From the NCBI GenBank assembly GCA_001600495.1, contig BCKE01000003.1, positions 969,741-1,033,740 on the forward strand: a stretch of DNA of 64,000 bases, written 5' to 3'. Position numbers and translations under genes: made by a program. The DNA comes from Pilasporangium apinafurcum. Taxonomy: Eukaryota; Oomycota; Peronosporomycetes; Pythiales; Pythiaceae. Position 1 is the first letter of the stretch. Each line of letters opens with the position of its first letter. This document shows, one piece after another, positions 38,831-50,157 of this stretch. The notes beneath the pieces are model-generated. The model was not told where the DNA came from, made no database searches, and saw nothing but the letters and a program-made list of their open reading frames with translations.

Positions 38831-40507
38831 ATGGCCACGCTGGACGGAGAAGCCATCAATGAACTGCGCGACAGCGAATTAGAGGAGTGGAAAAGACAAG
38901 AGGATGCCGCTGATCTCATGGTACCGCTCATTGGACGACTCTACCGCCAAAACAACGTGATCTCAGTGCTATTTGGCAAGGGACTCGTCCACAAAAACAG
39001 CATTGAGATCATTAAGCTACACACCTTTGTCTGCAAGTACGTCGGTAAAACCATGATGCCCACGGACACACTTGTGGTACTGCTGGCACTCACGCAATTT
39101 GCACCGAATGCACGCGGTATGCGCATTGATTTGGGCCGCACGTTCTTATTTGTCGAACCGCTCGTGCACGAGGTACAACAAGCCTCCACGGAGGCTGAGA
39201 AGGATGCGAAGATCCAGGAGCTCGGTGAGTTGTTGAACGGGAAAATGGCGCACTTGGTGAATGCCGCGGGTACGCCACGGACACTGGCGATGGTCAAGCC
39301 GAGTGACGTTGTGCTTTATGGCTTTGGCCGTATTGGGCGACTGTTGGCGCGACTGTTGATCGAGAAAAGTGGTCCTGGTGTAAAATTGATGCTGCGTGCG
39401 ATTGTCGTGCGTAAAGGCACAAAAGAAGACCTTGTGAAACGTGCCAGCCTACTGCGCCGTGACTCCGTACATGGACCATTCCATGGCACGATCCACTTTA
39501 ACGAGGAAGCCAACGCCATTATCGCAAATGGCAACCTCATTCAGATCATCTATGCTGATGCACCCGACAAATGTGATTACACGCAGTATGGCATCCACAA
39601 TGCCGTCGTGATCGATAATACTGGCAAATGGCGTGATGCTGCGTCGTTGGGGCTGCACTTGAAATCGCCTGGAGTTGCTAAAGTCATTTTGACGGCACCT
39701 GCCAAGGGGAATGTAAGCTATTTTTTACTTGTTACGCTTGTTCTGCATCCATTTGATCGTATGTTAATTGGATTTGTGTGGGGATGCGTATTCTTAACGA
39801 ATTAGGTACCAACGATTGTCGCAGGTGTGAATGATGGTGACATCAACAGCGAAAATAAGATTTATTCTGCGGCGTCCTGCACGACCAATGCGATTGCGCC
39901 ATCGCTGCTGGCATTGGACCAGAAATATGGCATTATTGGTGGACACATTGAAACCGTACACTCGTTCACGAACGATCAGAACTTAATCGACAATTATCAC
40001 ATGAAAGAGCGCCGTGGTCGCAGTGCCGTGCTCAACATGGTCATCACAGAAACGGGCGCCGCTGCTGCAGTCGTCAAGTGTCTCCCATCGCTCAAGGACA
40101 AGCTGACTGCCAATGCTATTCGTGTACCGACGCCGAATGTGTCGCTGGCGATTCTGAACGTGCAGTTGGATCCGGAAAAGACGAAAGGACTGACTGTACA
40201 GGATGTGAACGCTTACATGTCGAAAATCTCGCTCAATTCGCCTTTGCAGAACCAAATCGATTTTGTCGATTCAGCGGAAGTCGCGTCCAGCGATTTTGTT
40301 GGCAGCCGCGCAGCAGGTACCGTGGACGGCAAAGCCACGATCGTGAGCGGCAACAAGGTGATCTTGTACGTTTGGTACGATAACGAGTTTGGCTACAGTT
40401 GTCAGGTTGTGCGAGTGCTGCAGAAACTAGAGGGTATCAACCACATTCGGTTCCCAGATCCATCGATGACTGCCGAGATCGATCGTGCGTTGAAGTGGAA
40501 CGTTTAA
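38831..40507 (+). CDS. Long-form glyceraldehyde-3-phosphate dehydrogenase with N-terminal extension
   Basis: Exons 38831-39712 and 39806-40507 (phase-0 intron) give 527 residues. GAPDH converts glyceraldehyde-3-phosphate to 1,3-bisphosphoglycerate with NAD(P). The core has YGFGRIGRLLARLL (Rossmann start, about residue 160), SAASCTTNAI with the catalytic Cys, HSFTNDQNLID, RRGRSA, and WYDNEFGYSCQVVR near the end. The first ~150 residues are an added region (WKRQEDAADLMVPLIGRLYR ... GRTFLFVEP) such as I recall from a distinct bacterial GAPDH type of 460-490 residues, found for example in Pseudomonas; ordinary GAPDH is about 335. This suggests a gene of bacterial type beside the normal glycolytic one. 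No clear targeting peptide. An oomycete initiator and CCAAT box lie upstream. Confidence 0.9.
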
Positions 40508-40893
40508 AAGATGAAAAAAATACACACATAGAAATAAACACAGCACTGTATCCCGTGCCTTACATCCATCGAGTGAGATATTGCATAAGTTCGGAACGTT
40601 GTATATGATGATATACATTCCGAGAAACAAGCTGCATGCTTTCCTTTGCCCCTGGATTTTTGCATCCTCTTGAGAGAGAAGATCACCGCGCGATGATGGT
40701 GGTGGACATGCAATATTGGAGAAGAGTTTTCACTTGGAAATTTGCTGTTTCAAACTTCGGACTTGGAACTATTAGTGGGATGCAGTCTCGGCGTCGTTTC
40801 GGAATCTCTATCAACATGCTATAATGTCTAATTTTCTTGACGTCCCAACATATTTCAGTAAGAACTGAAAAGTTGAAAGGCAAGAAGAGGAAG
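40508..40893. other. Intergenic region between GAPDH and the coiled-coil gene
   Basis: 386 bp with no recognised gene or repeat. Only antisense or short frames are open. Confidence 0.4.
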
Positions 40894-42945
40894 ATGCCAA
40901 CAACTGGAGAAGGATGGAAAGTATCAATCACACGTAGCGGCATGTCCCCGACAATCCCAACTTCTTCTCACACAGCGGTCCATCCTATCAAAAAAGATCA
41001 CATGCTGCAGTTATCTACAAGGATTGACGGTATGTTTTACGCCCATTGTTAGTTTTTAGATGAATGTCGTTTGAGGTATGCATTTCAAAACATTGATGAT
41101 GGAATTCCTTGGTTGGCTCCAAACCCTAGAGGTGAGAAGGAGACGAACAGGTCTCGTGCGTGATTATTCAACGATATCACATCCCCGCTCCAGTAAAGAC
41201 AGAGTGGAGCCGCCTCCAAGTTCCATATCGCCAAATAGTTCCACGCGAGAGCTCTCAATGCTCTCGATAACCCATCCCGACAGCACCAACATCAGCAACA
41301 ATGACAAAAATCGAAGTCCACCCCACAAAGAACTTAACCAGCGACCGCCGAACGAAGTTTCAAGTGCCATTGTGTCCAATCAAACCTCCCGAACAACAGC
41401 ATCATCGCTTAGCGATTCACAGGTCGAATTGAATGAAATCCAGCAGTCAGTGCAGAGACTCCGCGCGCAGCGTACGCATGTAGAGCACTTGAAGCAGCAA
41501 AACACGCGGCTGGAGTTGCTGGTGTCTAAACAAAAGCAGGAAATCGAGCGTTTGCGTCAAGAAGTAGCAGCATTACGTGGTGTCGAACAAGAAAACGTTG
41601 GACTGTTGCAAAGCTTTAAACTACTGGAAGAGCGAATTCAAAACCTCGAGGACATGTGTCAAGAGAAGCGTCAAGAAGTGAAAACAGTGAAAGAGGAATT
41701 TTCATTGGTCGAGCATGAACGAGATCAGTTGCTTCTCAGTGTTGATGAGCTCCAAGTGGACCATGAAACCCAAATGAAGGCGTATCAGTTGGAGCTGAGC
41801 AAGGTAAAGGATCAGCTTACGCGTGTAGAGCGTGAACGAGATGATTTTAAGAGCAGACACCGCGATCTCGAGGCAGAATGGCAACGAAAACTAGAATCTG
41901 TCCATCAAGTAAATCAGCAAAATGCAGAATCGTACCAGCAAAACCTTGTCCAGACTCGAAAAGAAAAGAAAAAATTGGTCAACGAAGTCGAGGTCTTGGA
42001 ACAACAAGTCAAGAAACTGCTGGCGACGACAGTTCGGCAAACATCAATGATCGAGGACTGTGACCGCGTGCTTTCCGAAGCCAGAGCGCAAAAGCAAACC
42101 GCAAACGAGAATTATCACGATCAAGTACAACTCAATGGACAGCTGACTGATCAGATTCAGCGCCTAGAAAAGGAGCTATCGGCGCTTCGCCTCGCTGCCG
42201 AGAGCGACAGAATACTGTGGGAAAAGAAAATCATGGTACTGGAGAGCAAGCAAACCAAGCACAAAGATCGACTGGAGATGTTGCAGAGTGTACTACAAGA
42301 AAAAGAAAAGAAAATACAAGAGTTCTTGCGTGAAAACTTGATCCGCGATCGTAATTCCTTCCATGCTGAAGAGGTATGCCGAAATGTATATGTGGTTTTC
42401 ACAGAACATTCTCCATGGATTGATGATTTTATGTTTATGTGCAGCTGAATAAAGAACTGCAACTGCGAGAGAAGAAACTGCTGAGCGAAGTGTCAACGTT
42501 ACAGATCGCACTGGGTGTAAGTTAACTTGTGTTGTGAAAGAGCGTTCATGCTTTGCAATGTTAATTGATCGATGTGGTTTCTGTACTCCCCATAATAACT
42601 CAGGATTTGACAGATGAAAAGAATATCCTGAGCGACCAAATCTTGGATTTACAAGGTAAGAAGCCTTCTATGGCTCCTGCACGTCCCTGATCCCTACATT
42701 TAGTGTGATGTTTTAATCGATATATGGATGATGGTGGTATGCCAGAGCAACTGGAGAATGAGCGAAAAGATCGATCACGATGGGCAACTGCACGGTTAAA
42801 ACTACTAGCTGAGTTCTGTGATGAAGAAAACAAACTCAGTTCAGCACTACATCAGTCCATGCCATTTGAGGAACTTAATCATGAGACACAAAGTGGATCG
42901 GATGAAGACATTGCACGTCGACATAGCTCCATTATCTTCGGTTGA
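40894..42945 (+). CDS. Coiled-coil protein of unknown function
   Basis: Proposed exons 40894-41029, 41130-42373, 42445-42516, 42604-42655 and 42746-42945 give about 567 residues; the last four junctions agree in phase and are GT-AG. The protein has a Ser/Pro-rich N-terminus and then a long heptad-rich coiled coil (about 150-490) with many Gln, Glu and Lys, for example LKQQNTRLELLVSKQKQEIE. A short conserved-looking tail follows: RWATARLKLLAEFCDEENKL. I do not recognise the family; it could be a centrosomal, ciliary or golgin-like protein. The first intron is the weakest part: translation may instead begin at ATG 41078 in the same frame. The tail is tail to tail with the copper ATPase, 233 bp apart. 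Confidence 0.65.
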
Positions 42946-43178
42946 GCAAATCGCGACGTATATTAATAGAGAAAACAACAATGCAGACTGTAAAATCTTT
43001 TAATCAATTTAAGCTTCACATATTATTGCTTTACACAGCGCCGACATAGAGCGTCTAATAACAAATTTCTTTAAACAACTTGGGAAGACTTGGGCGGCTT
43101 CGCTTATTCCTCAGACTAGAGACAACGGGGAAATATTATGTATCGCTTCAATCGGCGTACTTTATCGCAAAGTCAAAC

Positions 43179-46100
43179 TCATTGTACAATTGCCTCGTCC
43201 ACATTCGCCAACGGAACGTACGCAGGGGTATTACGAGTGTTGTTGAGGCGGTTGCGCACCATGTTCTTTAACTCCACCACCTTCATATCGTCGACGTGCT
43301 TCATTGGCTTATCCGTAATAAGTTGAGGTGGCTGATAGTTTTTCAATAACAGTGACGAAATCACTACCGAGACAGAAGAAAATGCCATCGCGAGACCTGC
43401 ACACGCTGGTGGCATCATGGAATGCAAAATTGGAAAGAAAATACCGGCCGCCAACGGAATTCCAATCACGTTATACGCAATCGAAAAAAAGAAATTGAGC
43501 CGAATCCGATTAAACACGACACGCGCGAGATCGAGCGCTACCACGACATCGGTCAAATTGCTTTTGACTAAGATCATATTAGCTTCGGCTTTCGCAATTT
43601 GAGTACCAGCCCCAATCGCCAATCCCACATCCGCCTGAGCCAAGGCAGGAGCGTCATTGATACCATCCCCAACCATACACACAACGCGTTGCTTTCCAGT
43701 TGCAGGGTTGATCTGTGTCTGAAGAGCCTTGATTTGACATGCTTTTTCTCCAGGGAGAGCAACTGCTTTAACATGATCGATTCCCAATGAGCGTGCGACG
43801 GAACTCGCCGTGCGAATGTTGTCACCAGTGATCAACCAGATATCCAAGTTCATCATTTTCAACTGAGCAACGACCGCTTTCGCTTCTGGACGAGCTGTGT
43901 CAGCCAACGCAATCACACCAATGAGATTGTGATCGACACACACACATACGACAGTCTTGCCTTCCATTTCCAAGTCGTGCATTTGCTCTCGAATCTTGGA
44001 ACCAATGTCAATGCGCTTTTCTTCGCAATATTCGGGGTTGCCCACTAACACGTTCACGTTAGCACCCAAGGACTTGTGGTCTTTGGCTCGGGATACAATG
44101 CCCTCAATACCACGACCTGGAACAACATGAACTTGCGTTGGTTCATTGAGCTGCAGTTTTTCCTGCTCAGTTGCAGTGAGCACAATCGCCTTCCCAAGAA
44201 CGTGTTCACTCACGCATTCCAACGAGGCTCCATAGTACAAGAGATCACGAGGTGTGAAGGTGCGATCCGAGACAATCACATCCGTGACCGATGGGTGACC
44301 GACAGTCAGCGTGCCTGTCTTGTCAAAAACAATCGTATCCGTGTGACGAGCGATTTCCAGGGCGCGTCCACCTTTAATCAGTATACCTTTCTTGGCTCCA
44401 ACTCCACAACCCACCATCACAGCAGTTGGAGTTGCCAGACCCATCGCACACGGGCAAGCAATGACAACAACCGAGATCGCAAACAAGATTGAAATAAACA
44501 AATCGTTGGAATGTCCATCTTTAGGATTGAGACCCAAGTCCATCTTCCATTGAGGAGGAATCGAATCTGTTGCCAATAAAATGTACCACGACAAAAACGT
44601 CGCCAATGCCGTTCCCAGCACAAAAGGTGCAAACAACGATGCCAATCGATCAGCGTAGGCTTGAATGGGAGCTTTATGGAGCTGCGCATCTTCGATCAAG
44701 CTGCAAATCTGTGAGAGTGTTGAACTTTCACCACCTAAGCAATTTGATTCAATCACCAGCGTCCCCTGTTGGTTAATAGTAGAGCCAAACACGTAATCTC
44801 CGACCGTTTTCGGAACAGGCATGCTCTCCCCAGTCAACATCGATTCATCACATGAACTGGAACCGGATTTAATAATACCATCGGTTGGGATATTTGCGCC
44901 AGGCACAACACGAAGTAAATCACCACGTTGCACGAGATCAATCGGAATTTCACGATCAGTCTCGCCCGGAACAATCAACAAAGCAGTTTTTGGCTGCAGT
45001 TTTGCCAATTCAGACAATGCATCGGCCGTTTTTCCTTTCGCCATCGATTCCATGTATTTACCGAGTGTGACAAACGTGATCAGCATGGTCGACGATTCGA
45101 AAAAGTGATGGCCATGATAATTCGCGTTCAGTCCAGAACCGATGAACGACACCAAGCTGTACATATACGACGCGGTTGTGCCAACAATGATCAAGAAGTC
45201 CATGCCCATCATTCCATGTTGCAGGCCCTTGAATGCAGCCACATAATACCGCCTTCCGACGCCAAATTGAACGGGCGTAGCCAACGAAAACATCAACAAC
45301 ATATTGATATTAATCGCATTGAAGACAGGTGTCATCAGAATGTTGTGGAAGAAAGGGATGTGTCCGAGCAGCATATGAATCAGCATTGCCGGCAAGGAAA
45401 ACATCAACACTGTCATGAGCAATGCTTTCCACTTCTGCACTTCCGATTTGCTCAGTGCTTCTTGATCGGTATTACCAGAGACAATTTCAGCATGATACCC
45501 AAGACCATTAATAGTATTAATGACATCACGCGGCCCTGTTTTCGACATTTGCTGGATGTGCACGTGGGCTTTGTTCAGCGGTAGGTTTACCACAACTTTA
45601 ACAACACCAGGCAGCTTCCCAACGGCTCGTTCCACTTTTCCCACACACGCCGCGCAACTCATTCCAGTCACTGTAAACTTGAACTCTAGCGAGTCATCAT
45701 CTCCAGACTCGATGATGTGTGAAAATGTCGCCTTGTACCCAGCATCTTGAATGCATTTCGCAAGTTCGATTTTTTCATCCTGAATTAAGTCGCGGTCAAA
45801 GATAATCTCTGCTTTCTGACTGATTAACCCAACGCGGCAATCTAACACCCCTTCTTTCTTGCGAAGCAAATCTTCAATCGCTTTTACACATGCCGCGCAG
45901 CTCATACCTTCCACACGGAAGAATGCGCGTGGATTCGATCCATTTGACGTTGGCAAATCAATCAAAACTTCTGCTTCTTTGGCGGCCTCAGCGTCTTTCT
46001 TGGCCTGCAACTTGATCTTCATGGCCTTGGCGGCGTCATATTTGCTGGCAGTAAACCCGATGCACTCGACCATGTCAATCAATTCCTCTAACGTTGTACT

Positions 46101-46520
46101 GCCTGGATGCCTGAGTTTCACCGATGCGAGACGTTTTTCAAAGCTCACGACCGCGAGTTCCACGCCATCGACGCTGTTCAATGCATTCTCGACAGTCGTT
46201 CCACAATTTCTCTGGCACATCATACCCTCGACCAGTAATTCGATCGTCAACGGATCCTCACTTTGTTTAATTTCGGTGTTTTTAAGCATTGCACCAAAGC
46301 CGACACTCTCCACAGCGTCAATCAAGTCGTTCGCTGTCACGTTCGCTTGAGGAAAACATACGACGTGCGCGCTGTGCGTCTCGAACGACACGTCGGCCGA
46401 CTCAACCCCGTCAATGCTGCGCAGCGTATTTTGTACGGTCGTACCGCAGTTCTTCATGCACATCATGCCTTCGATTGTGAGATCAAAGACCCTTCCGGTC
46501 TCAGCCAACGCGTTCATCAT
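43179..46520 (-). CDS. Copper-transporting P1B-type ATPase with four HMA domains
   Basis: Intronless, 1,113 residues. P1B ATPases export Cu(I) from the cytosol or load cuproenzymes in the secretory path. Four N-terminal heavy-metal-associated domains occur at about 12-80, 88-155, 198-262 and 276-340. The third and fourth have the standard GMSCAAC motif; the first two have GMMCMKNC and GMMCQRNC, with three residues instead of two between the cysteines. Then come eight hydrophobic segments with LTGES (actuator, about 562), ACPCAMG (CPC ion site, about 688), DKTGTLT (phosphorylated Asp, about 731) and GDGINDAP (hinge, about 951). All catalytic motifs are intact. The start is the first of two adjacent ATG codons. 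Confidence 0.95.
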   Translation of the reverse strand: MMNALAETGRVFDLTIEGMMCMKNCGTTVQNTLRSIDGVESADVSFETHSAHVVCFPQANVTANDLIDAVESVGFGAMLKNTEIKQSEDPLTIELLVEGMMCQRNCGTTVENALNSVDGVELAVVSFEKRLASVKLRHPGSTTLEELIDMVECIGFTASKYDAAKAMKIKLQAKKDAEAAKEAEVLIDLPTSNGSNPRAFFRVEGMSCAACVKAIEDLLRKKEGVLDCRVGLISQKAEIIFDRDLIQDEKIELAKCIQDAGYKATFSHIIESGDDDSLEFKFTVTGMSCAACVGKVERAVGKLPGVVKVVVNLPLNKAHVHIQQMSKTGPRDVINTINGLGYHAEIVSGNTDQEALSKSEVQKWKALLMTVLMFSLPAMLIHMLLGHIPFFHNILMTPVFNAININMLLMFSLATPVQFGVGRRYYVAAFKGLQHGMMGMDFLIIVGTTASYMYSLVSFIGSGLNANYHGHHFFESSTMLITFVTLGKYMESMAKGKTADALSELAKLQPKTALLIVPGETDREIPIDLVQRGDLLRVVPGANIPTDGIIKSGSSSCDESMLTGESMPVPKTVGDYVFGSTINQQGTLVIESNCLGGESSTLSQICSLIEDAQLHKAPIQAYADRLASLFAPFVLGTALATFLSWYILLATDSIPPQWKMDLGLNPKDGHSNDLFISILFAISVVVIACPCAMGLATPTAVMVGCGVGAKKGILIKGGRALEIARHTDTIVFDKTGTLTVGHPSVTDVIVSDRTFTPRDLLYYGASLECVSEHVLGKAIVLTATEQEKLQLNEPTQVHVVPGRGIEGIVSRAKDHKSLGANVNVLVGNPEYCEEKRIDIGSKIREQMHDLEMEGKTVVCVCVDHNLIGVIALADTARPEAKAVVAQLKMMNLDIWLITGDNIRTASSVARSLGIDHVKAVALPGEKACQIKALQTQINPATGKQRVVCMVGDGINDAPALAQADVGLAIGAGTQIAKAEANMILVKSNLTDVVVALDLARVVFNRIRLNFFFSIAYNVIGIPLAAGIFFPILHSMMPPACAGLAMAFSSVSVVISSLLLKNYQPPQLITDKPMKHVDDMKVVELKNMVRNRLNNTRNTPAYVPLANVDEAIVQ

Positions 46521-47235
46521 AATTGTCCCCTTACCACCCCCTTAGATAAACACACACAAGACACGCAGCAGCCGAAGATGATTAAAACCTGTGAAAGAGC
46601 ACGTGAATGTTCCTGTTGTTTCGCTTGGCGCAGCCGAGCTCTCCCTCACCACGTCAACTTGTCAAGTGATAGCAACGCGAGTGTGGCCTTTGTTATGGAA
46701 TCAGCGGGCAGTACAAATCCATCCAGACGGCGTTGCCAAATAAGGAGTGTAACAGACTGTAGAGAGAAGGGGTAGGATGATTGCACTGAAACTCTCTTGG
46801 TAGTTGTATAGTAAAGCCCCACATGGAAGCCAGATGGTATGATGGAACCCAAGTGGTTTCCCGAAAAGAGAACACTTCCTTGACGTTGTATCGAAAACAT
46901 AATGTCGCGTGTGTATGTACTTGACATTTGTTGACAGGTAAATGACGATGATGGAATAAATGTCATATGTGACGACGGAGTGCTGCATAGAGAAATCTTG
47001 TCATACACCATCAAAAACATCAAGTTTTTTTTTCACCCACAACCTGCAACGCTCCAGAAACCCACACGTCGTTTACATGGCCACCATGATCGGCGCAATT
47101 TGATTGGACAGAACCACGAAGCAGTTTCAGGTGGAGAAGATTGTGGTGTCAGACACTTTTAATAGAAATGCCAGGTGCTCACGCGTCTCACACACGGTTT
47201 CACCTTTGTGACCCTTTCTCACTGAAAAAGTTTTT
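46521..47235. other. Intergenic region upstream of the copper ATPase
   Basis: 715 bp between the copper ATPase start and the exonuclease stop (both minus). Several frames of 60-125 codons are open but rich in Ser and Cys without any family feature; I call no gene. An ATTGG (reverse CCAAT) occurs near 47103. Confidence 0.4.
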
Positions 47236-48658
47236 CTATTGAGACGAATGGTCGATTGAGATCTGCGACCACATTGCATCCGATGCAAGCAATGATGACT
47301 CCATACTCATCTTCCTAACCTTCATAAACGGTGCAGTTGTGGCAGCTTTCTCGCTCATTGCTTCTAAAGTCCTTGGATTCCTGCTCTTCTTTTTCTTTGA
47401 TCGAATTTTCTTTTCCTTCTTTCCTGACGTTAATATATCGGTTGCTGTGACAGGTGCTTCAACTAGATCGACTGTAGAATCTTCTTGTCTTTGTTTCTTT
47501 TTCGCTATCCCTACTGGATCCCGTCCAGTGGCGGCTATAATGCCGGTTGATTCTATAGACAATGACCGTTTTCGTAACGATTTCTTTATAGGTGGTTCTG
47601 GTCGCTCCTCATCGACTCCACAGGTCAGTGTATGCTGCTCCATAGCCTCAGTAGTCCACAGCTGCTTCACATTGCAGGTGGCACAAATCTCGAGAGTGCG
47701 TACATCTTTGCAGCACACTTTTCGATGAGTTTTCAACGCGCCCAGTGACTCGAATGCTTCAAAGCACAAGGTGCATTTCGGGGCAGGAACGACATCTACA
47801 TCGAGAACGTTACTGATGGAGCTTACACAAAACGTCGGTGTACGCAGCAATAAGTTGTGCATCAATTTATCGTAGAGATGAATCAGCACCAATGCATCCG
47901 CTGCCGCATAATGAAGCTGCCCGGAGCTGAGCGGCCGACGATTCCAATTAGATGTTTGCTGTGTTTTTGTTAGTCTCTTGTGGAGATAGAGAAATACTAA
48001 TTTCTGCAGACTCAGTTGGTGGTGCGCACCGACCAGTGAGATGGACAAATCGTTCACTTCAACCACATTCTTCGTCACGCGAAAGCAGGACGCCTTTGGA
48101 TACGATTGGGATAACTCCTATACCAAATACAAACACCAACCGTCAATGCGAATACGAATACCGCATTATTGTAGCAGGTCAATAGGTAGATGCCGTACTT
48201 TAAGGTCTTGATAGAATCCCTGGCCCAGCTTGATGATTTTCTTGGAAAGAAATACATCTGAAATGGTGTTATTATACACTTTGGCTGGCAACTTGAGTAA
48301 ATCCAACACAAACACTTCTTCTTTGCCAGCAGTATCACGCACAGCAATTTGCAGTAAACTGCATGGATTGCTCTTCATGTTCTTGCTGAACACCGGCCGT
48401 GTTTCCTGTATTATTAGAACACAGTTCATTTACACATTATGAGCGTTAGATGGATGCACTACTGGCCATCCAATTACTATCCATTATCAACCCATGTTTA
48501 TAACTACTTACGGTGTCCAACCCGATGATTTTGGCGCTGCGTAGCCGCGCCTCGCAATGCATCCATTCATCCTTTGTTGCCACAAAGTGGATGGGCTGGT
48601 TGATCGTATATACTGGCGACTGGTTAATGTGAGCCGACAGCAGCTTCATGATCGTCAT
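47236..48658 (-). CDS. DEDDy 3'-5' exonuclease with C-terminal zinc-finger-like region
   Basis: Three exons, 48658-48512, 48405-48199 and 48117-47236, give 411 residues. The exonuclease fold is of the WRN/RNase D/EXD type, with all four acidic residues: GLDTE (first D and E, completed only across the first intron), GQGFYQDLK (D) and YAAADALVLIHLY (Tyr and last D). Such enzymes remove nucleotides from the 3' end of RNA or DNA. After the domain comes CTLCFEAFESLGALKTHRKV, a zinc-finger-like C-x2-C ... H ... C stretch, then a basic Lys/Arg-rich tail with KKEKKIRSKKKK that should direct it to the nucleus. Closest relatives are probably EXD2/EXD1-like proteins; the substrate is open. Divergent from the azoreductase. 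Confidence 0.82.
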
Positions 48659-49192
48659 TTTTTCCGCTTCCCAATTTGTCGCGTCGATAGATGAACCAGC
48701 AGTATTACTGTAAACCTCTCGATTAAAGCACTATTTTGAGGACGTAACTTTCAAAAGACATTCGATGAATACTTTATCGAGAGTAACTGGAAACCAGAAA
48801 TGCAATTGCTGCGCATCATGTCGATATGCTCTCGAAGATTCGGTGGTATGGGTACGCTTGTGATGGATTAATAGTGGAAATGCGCTTCTTTACACTCACG
48901 ATGAGAATGTGTGCATATCTCCCCCTCTTTCTGTACTTGCATCTGTGGATATTTACGATTTTATGACTGTGAGTCTCTTGAGGATCTTTATTTTCTACTT
49001 AAACTGTTTGGCGCATTTTTTTTGCGCTCAGGTTGCAGTTGAACATGCATGTATGATGCTTATTGCGTGTTTCTTCACTTCTTTCTTTAATCCAGCACAA
49101 AAAAATGTTTTGAGCTTCTAACTCATTAATCAATCTTCCCGCTTTAAAAACAACAGTGTTAATCCCAAGGACACCAACACAAGCTCAAGTCT
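48659..49192. other. Divergent intergenic region
   Basis: 534 bp between the exonuclease (minus) and azoreductase (plus) starts. An ACTCATTAATCAATCTT stretch at 49121-49137, 56 bp before the azoreductase ATG, partly resembles the oomycete initiator. No gene seen. Confidence 0.4.
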
Positions 49193-49981
49193 ATGGCGAT
49201 CGATCAACCCATTGACAAGGTGTACTTCCATCACATTACAACCTTTATTTGTATCGACCTTATCTTATCTGCTTTACTCTACCTATAGAAACAAACAATA
49301 CTACACATCAACGCCAGCCTCACACCGGACTCTGTCACGGCGCGTGTGGCTACAGCGATGGTCGACCATTTGACGCACCACTATCATCGTCATGTACAAA
49401 GCGAGTCGGACCATCCCATTGATCCAAATGACGTGCTGAATATCGAAGAGCTGGACGTCTGGAGCAATGAATTACCGAAGTTTGACCGCGAAACCATGGC
49501 GAAAGTATGGCGCGCGCGCAATAATAGTACCGACGAAGCCGACATCGCAGCGTTCAAGCCCATCCAAGCACTGGCCGAGCAGATCCTGCGCGCAGATTTC
49601 TTGATCGTCACCTGCCCTGTCTGGAATTTCAGCATTCCTTTTGTCCTGAAGCAATATATTGATTGTATTGTACAACCTGGTTTGACATTCAAGAATGCTG
49701 ATGCCGAGGGTCCATCACGACCATTCTTCAAAGAACGACCTTTGATTGTCATCTCGTCGTCTGGAGGGAAAGGTCCGCCGCCGAACGAGGATTTTGTGTA
49801 TCCATTCATCGCCAAAATCTTCGCCATGTGTGGCTTTGACGAGGCGCATCATGTTGCGATTGAAGGACTTGCTACACATGACAAGCAGGCTTGTTATGTA
49901 GATGCAGTTGAGCAGGCGAACTTAATTGCAGATCAGGTGGTCAAGAATCACAGATTACGGCTAGATGCCAACGTAAAGTAA
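49193..49981 (+). CDS. FMN-dependent NADH-azoreductase-like flavoprotein
   Basis: A 27-nt first exon (49193-49219, MAIDQPIDK) and a second exon 49289-49981 give 239 residues. The flavodoxin-like fold of AzoR-type quinone/azo reductases is seen as TILHINASLTPDS (phosphate loop for FMN), the acidic ELDVWSNELPKFDRE, a CPVWNFSIPFVLKQYIDCI block that is the best family signature, and VISSSGGKGPPPNEDFVYPF. These enzymes pass two electrons from NAD(P)H to quinones or azo compounds and are soluble dimers. Bacterial AzoR is about 200 residues, so a slightly longer form. The intron keeps the frame. Convergent with PIG-M; 176 bp between stops. Confidence 0.88.
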
Positions 49982-50157
49982 AACAAAGTTTAGCTTTTAA
50001 GTAGTGATAGCTGCGTAGCAAAGTAACTCGCAGAATCAACGAGTGGATATGTGATTGGATACATTTTGATTCTGCTCGTTTGTAGATCCAATAACGAGTC
50101 TTTACAGACACCAAAATTTATTTTTCTATTCCAAATCCATGTAATAAATGCTCCACT

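Noticed and set aside
41030-41059. 30-bp intron in the coiled-coil gene
   Set aside because: Too short to splice. A 100-bp intron ending at 41129 (or 46 bp ending at 41075) keeps the same frame; the longer is preferred.
46646-47023. 125-codon frame upstream of the copper ATPase
   Set aside because: Ser/Cys-rich, no domain, no matching splice or start context; probably chance in a promoter region.
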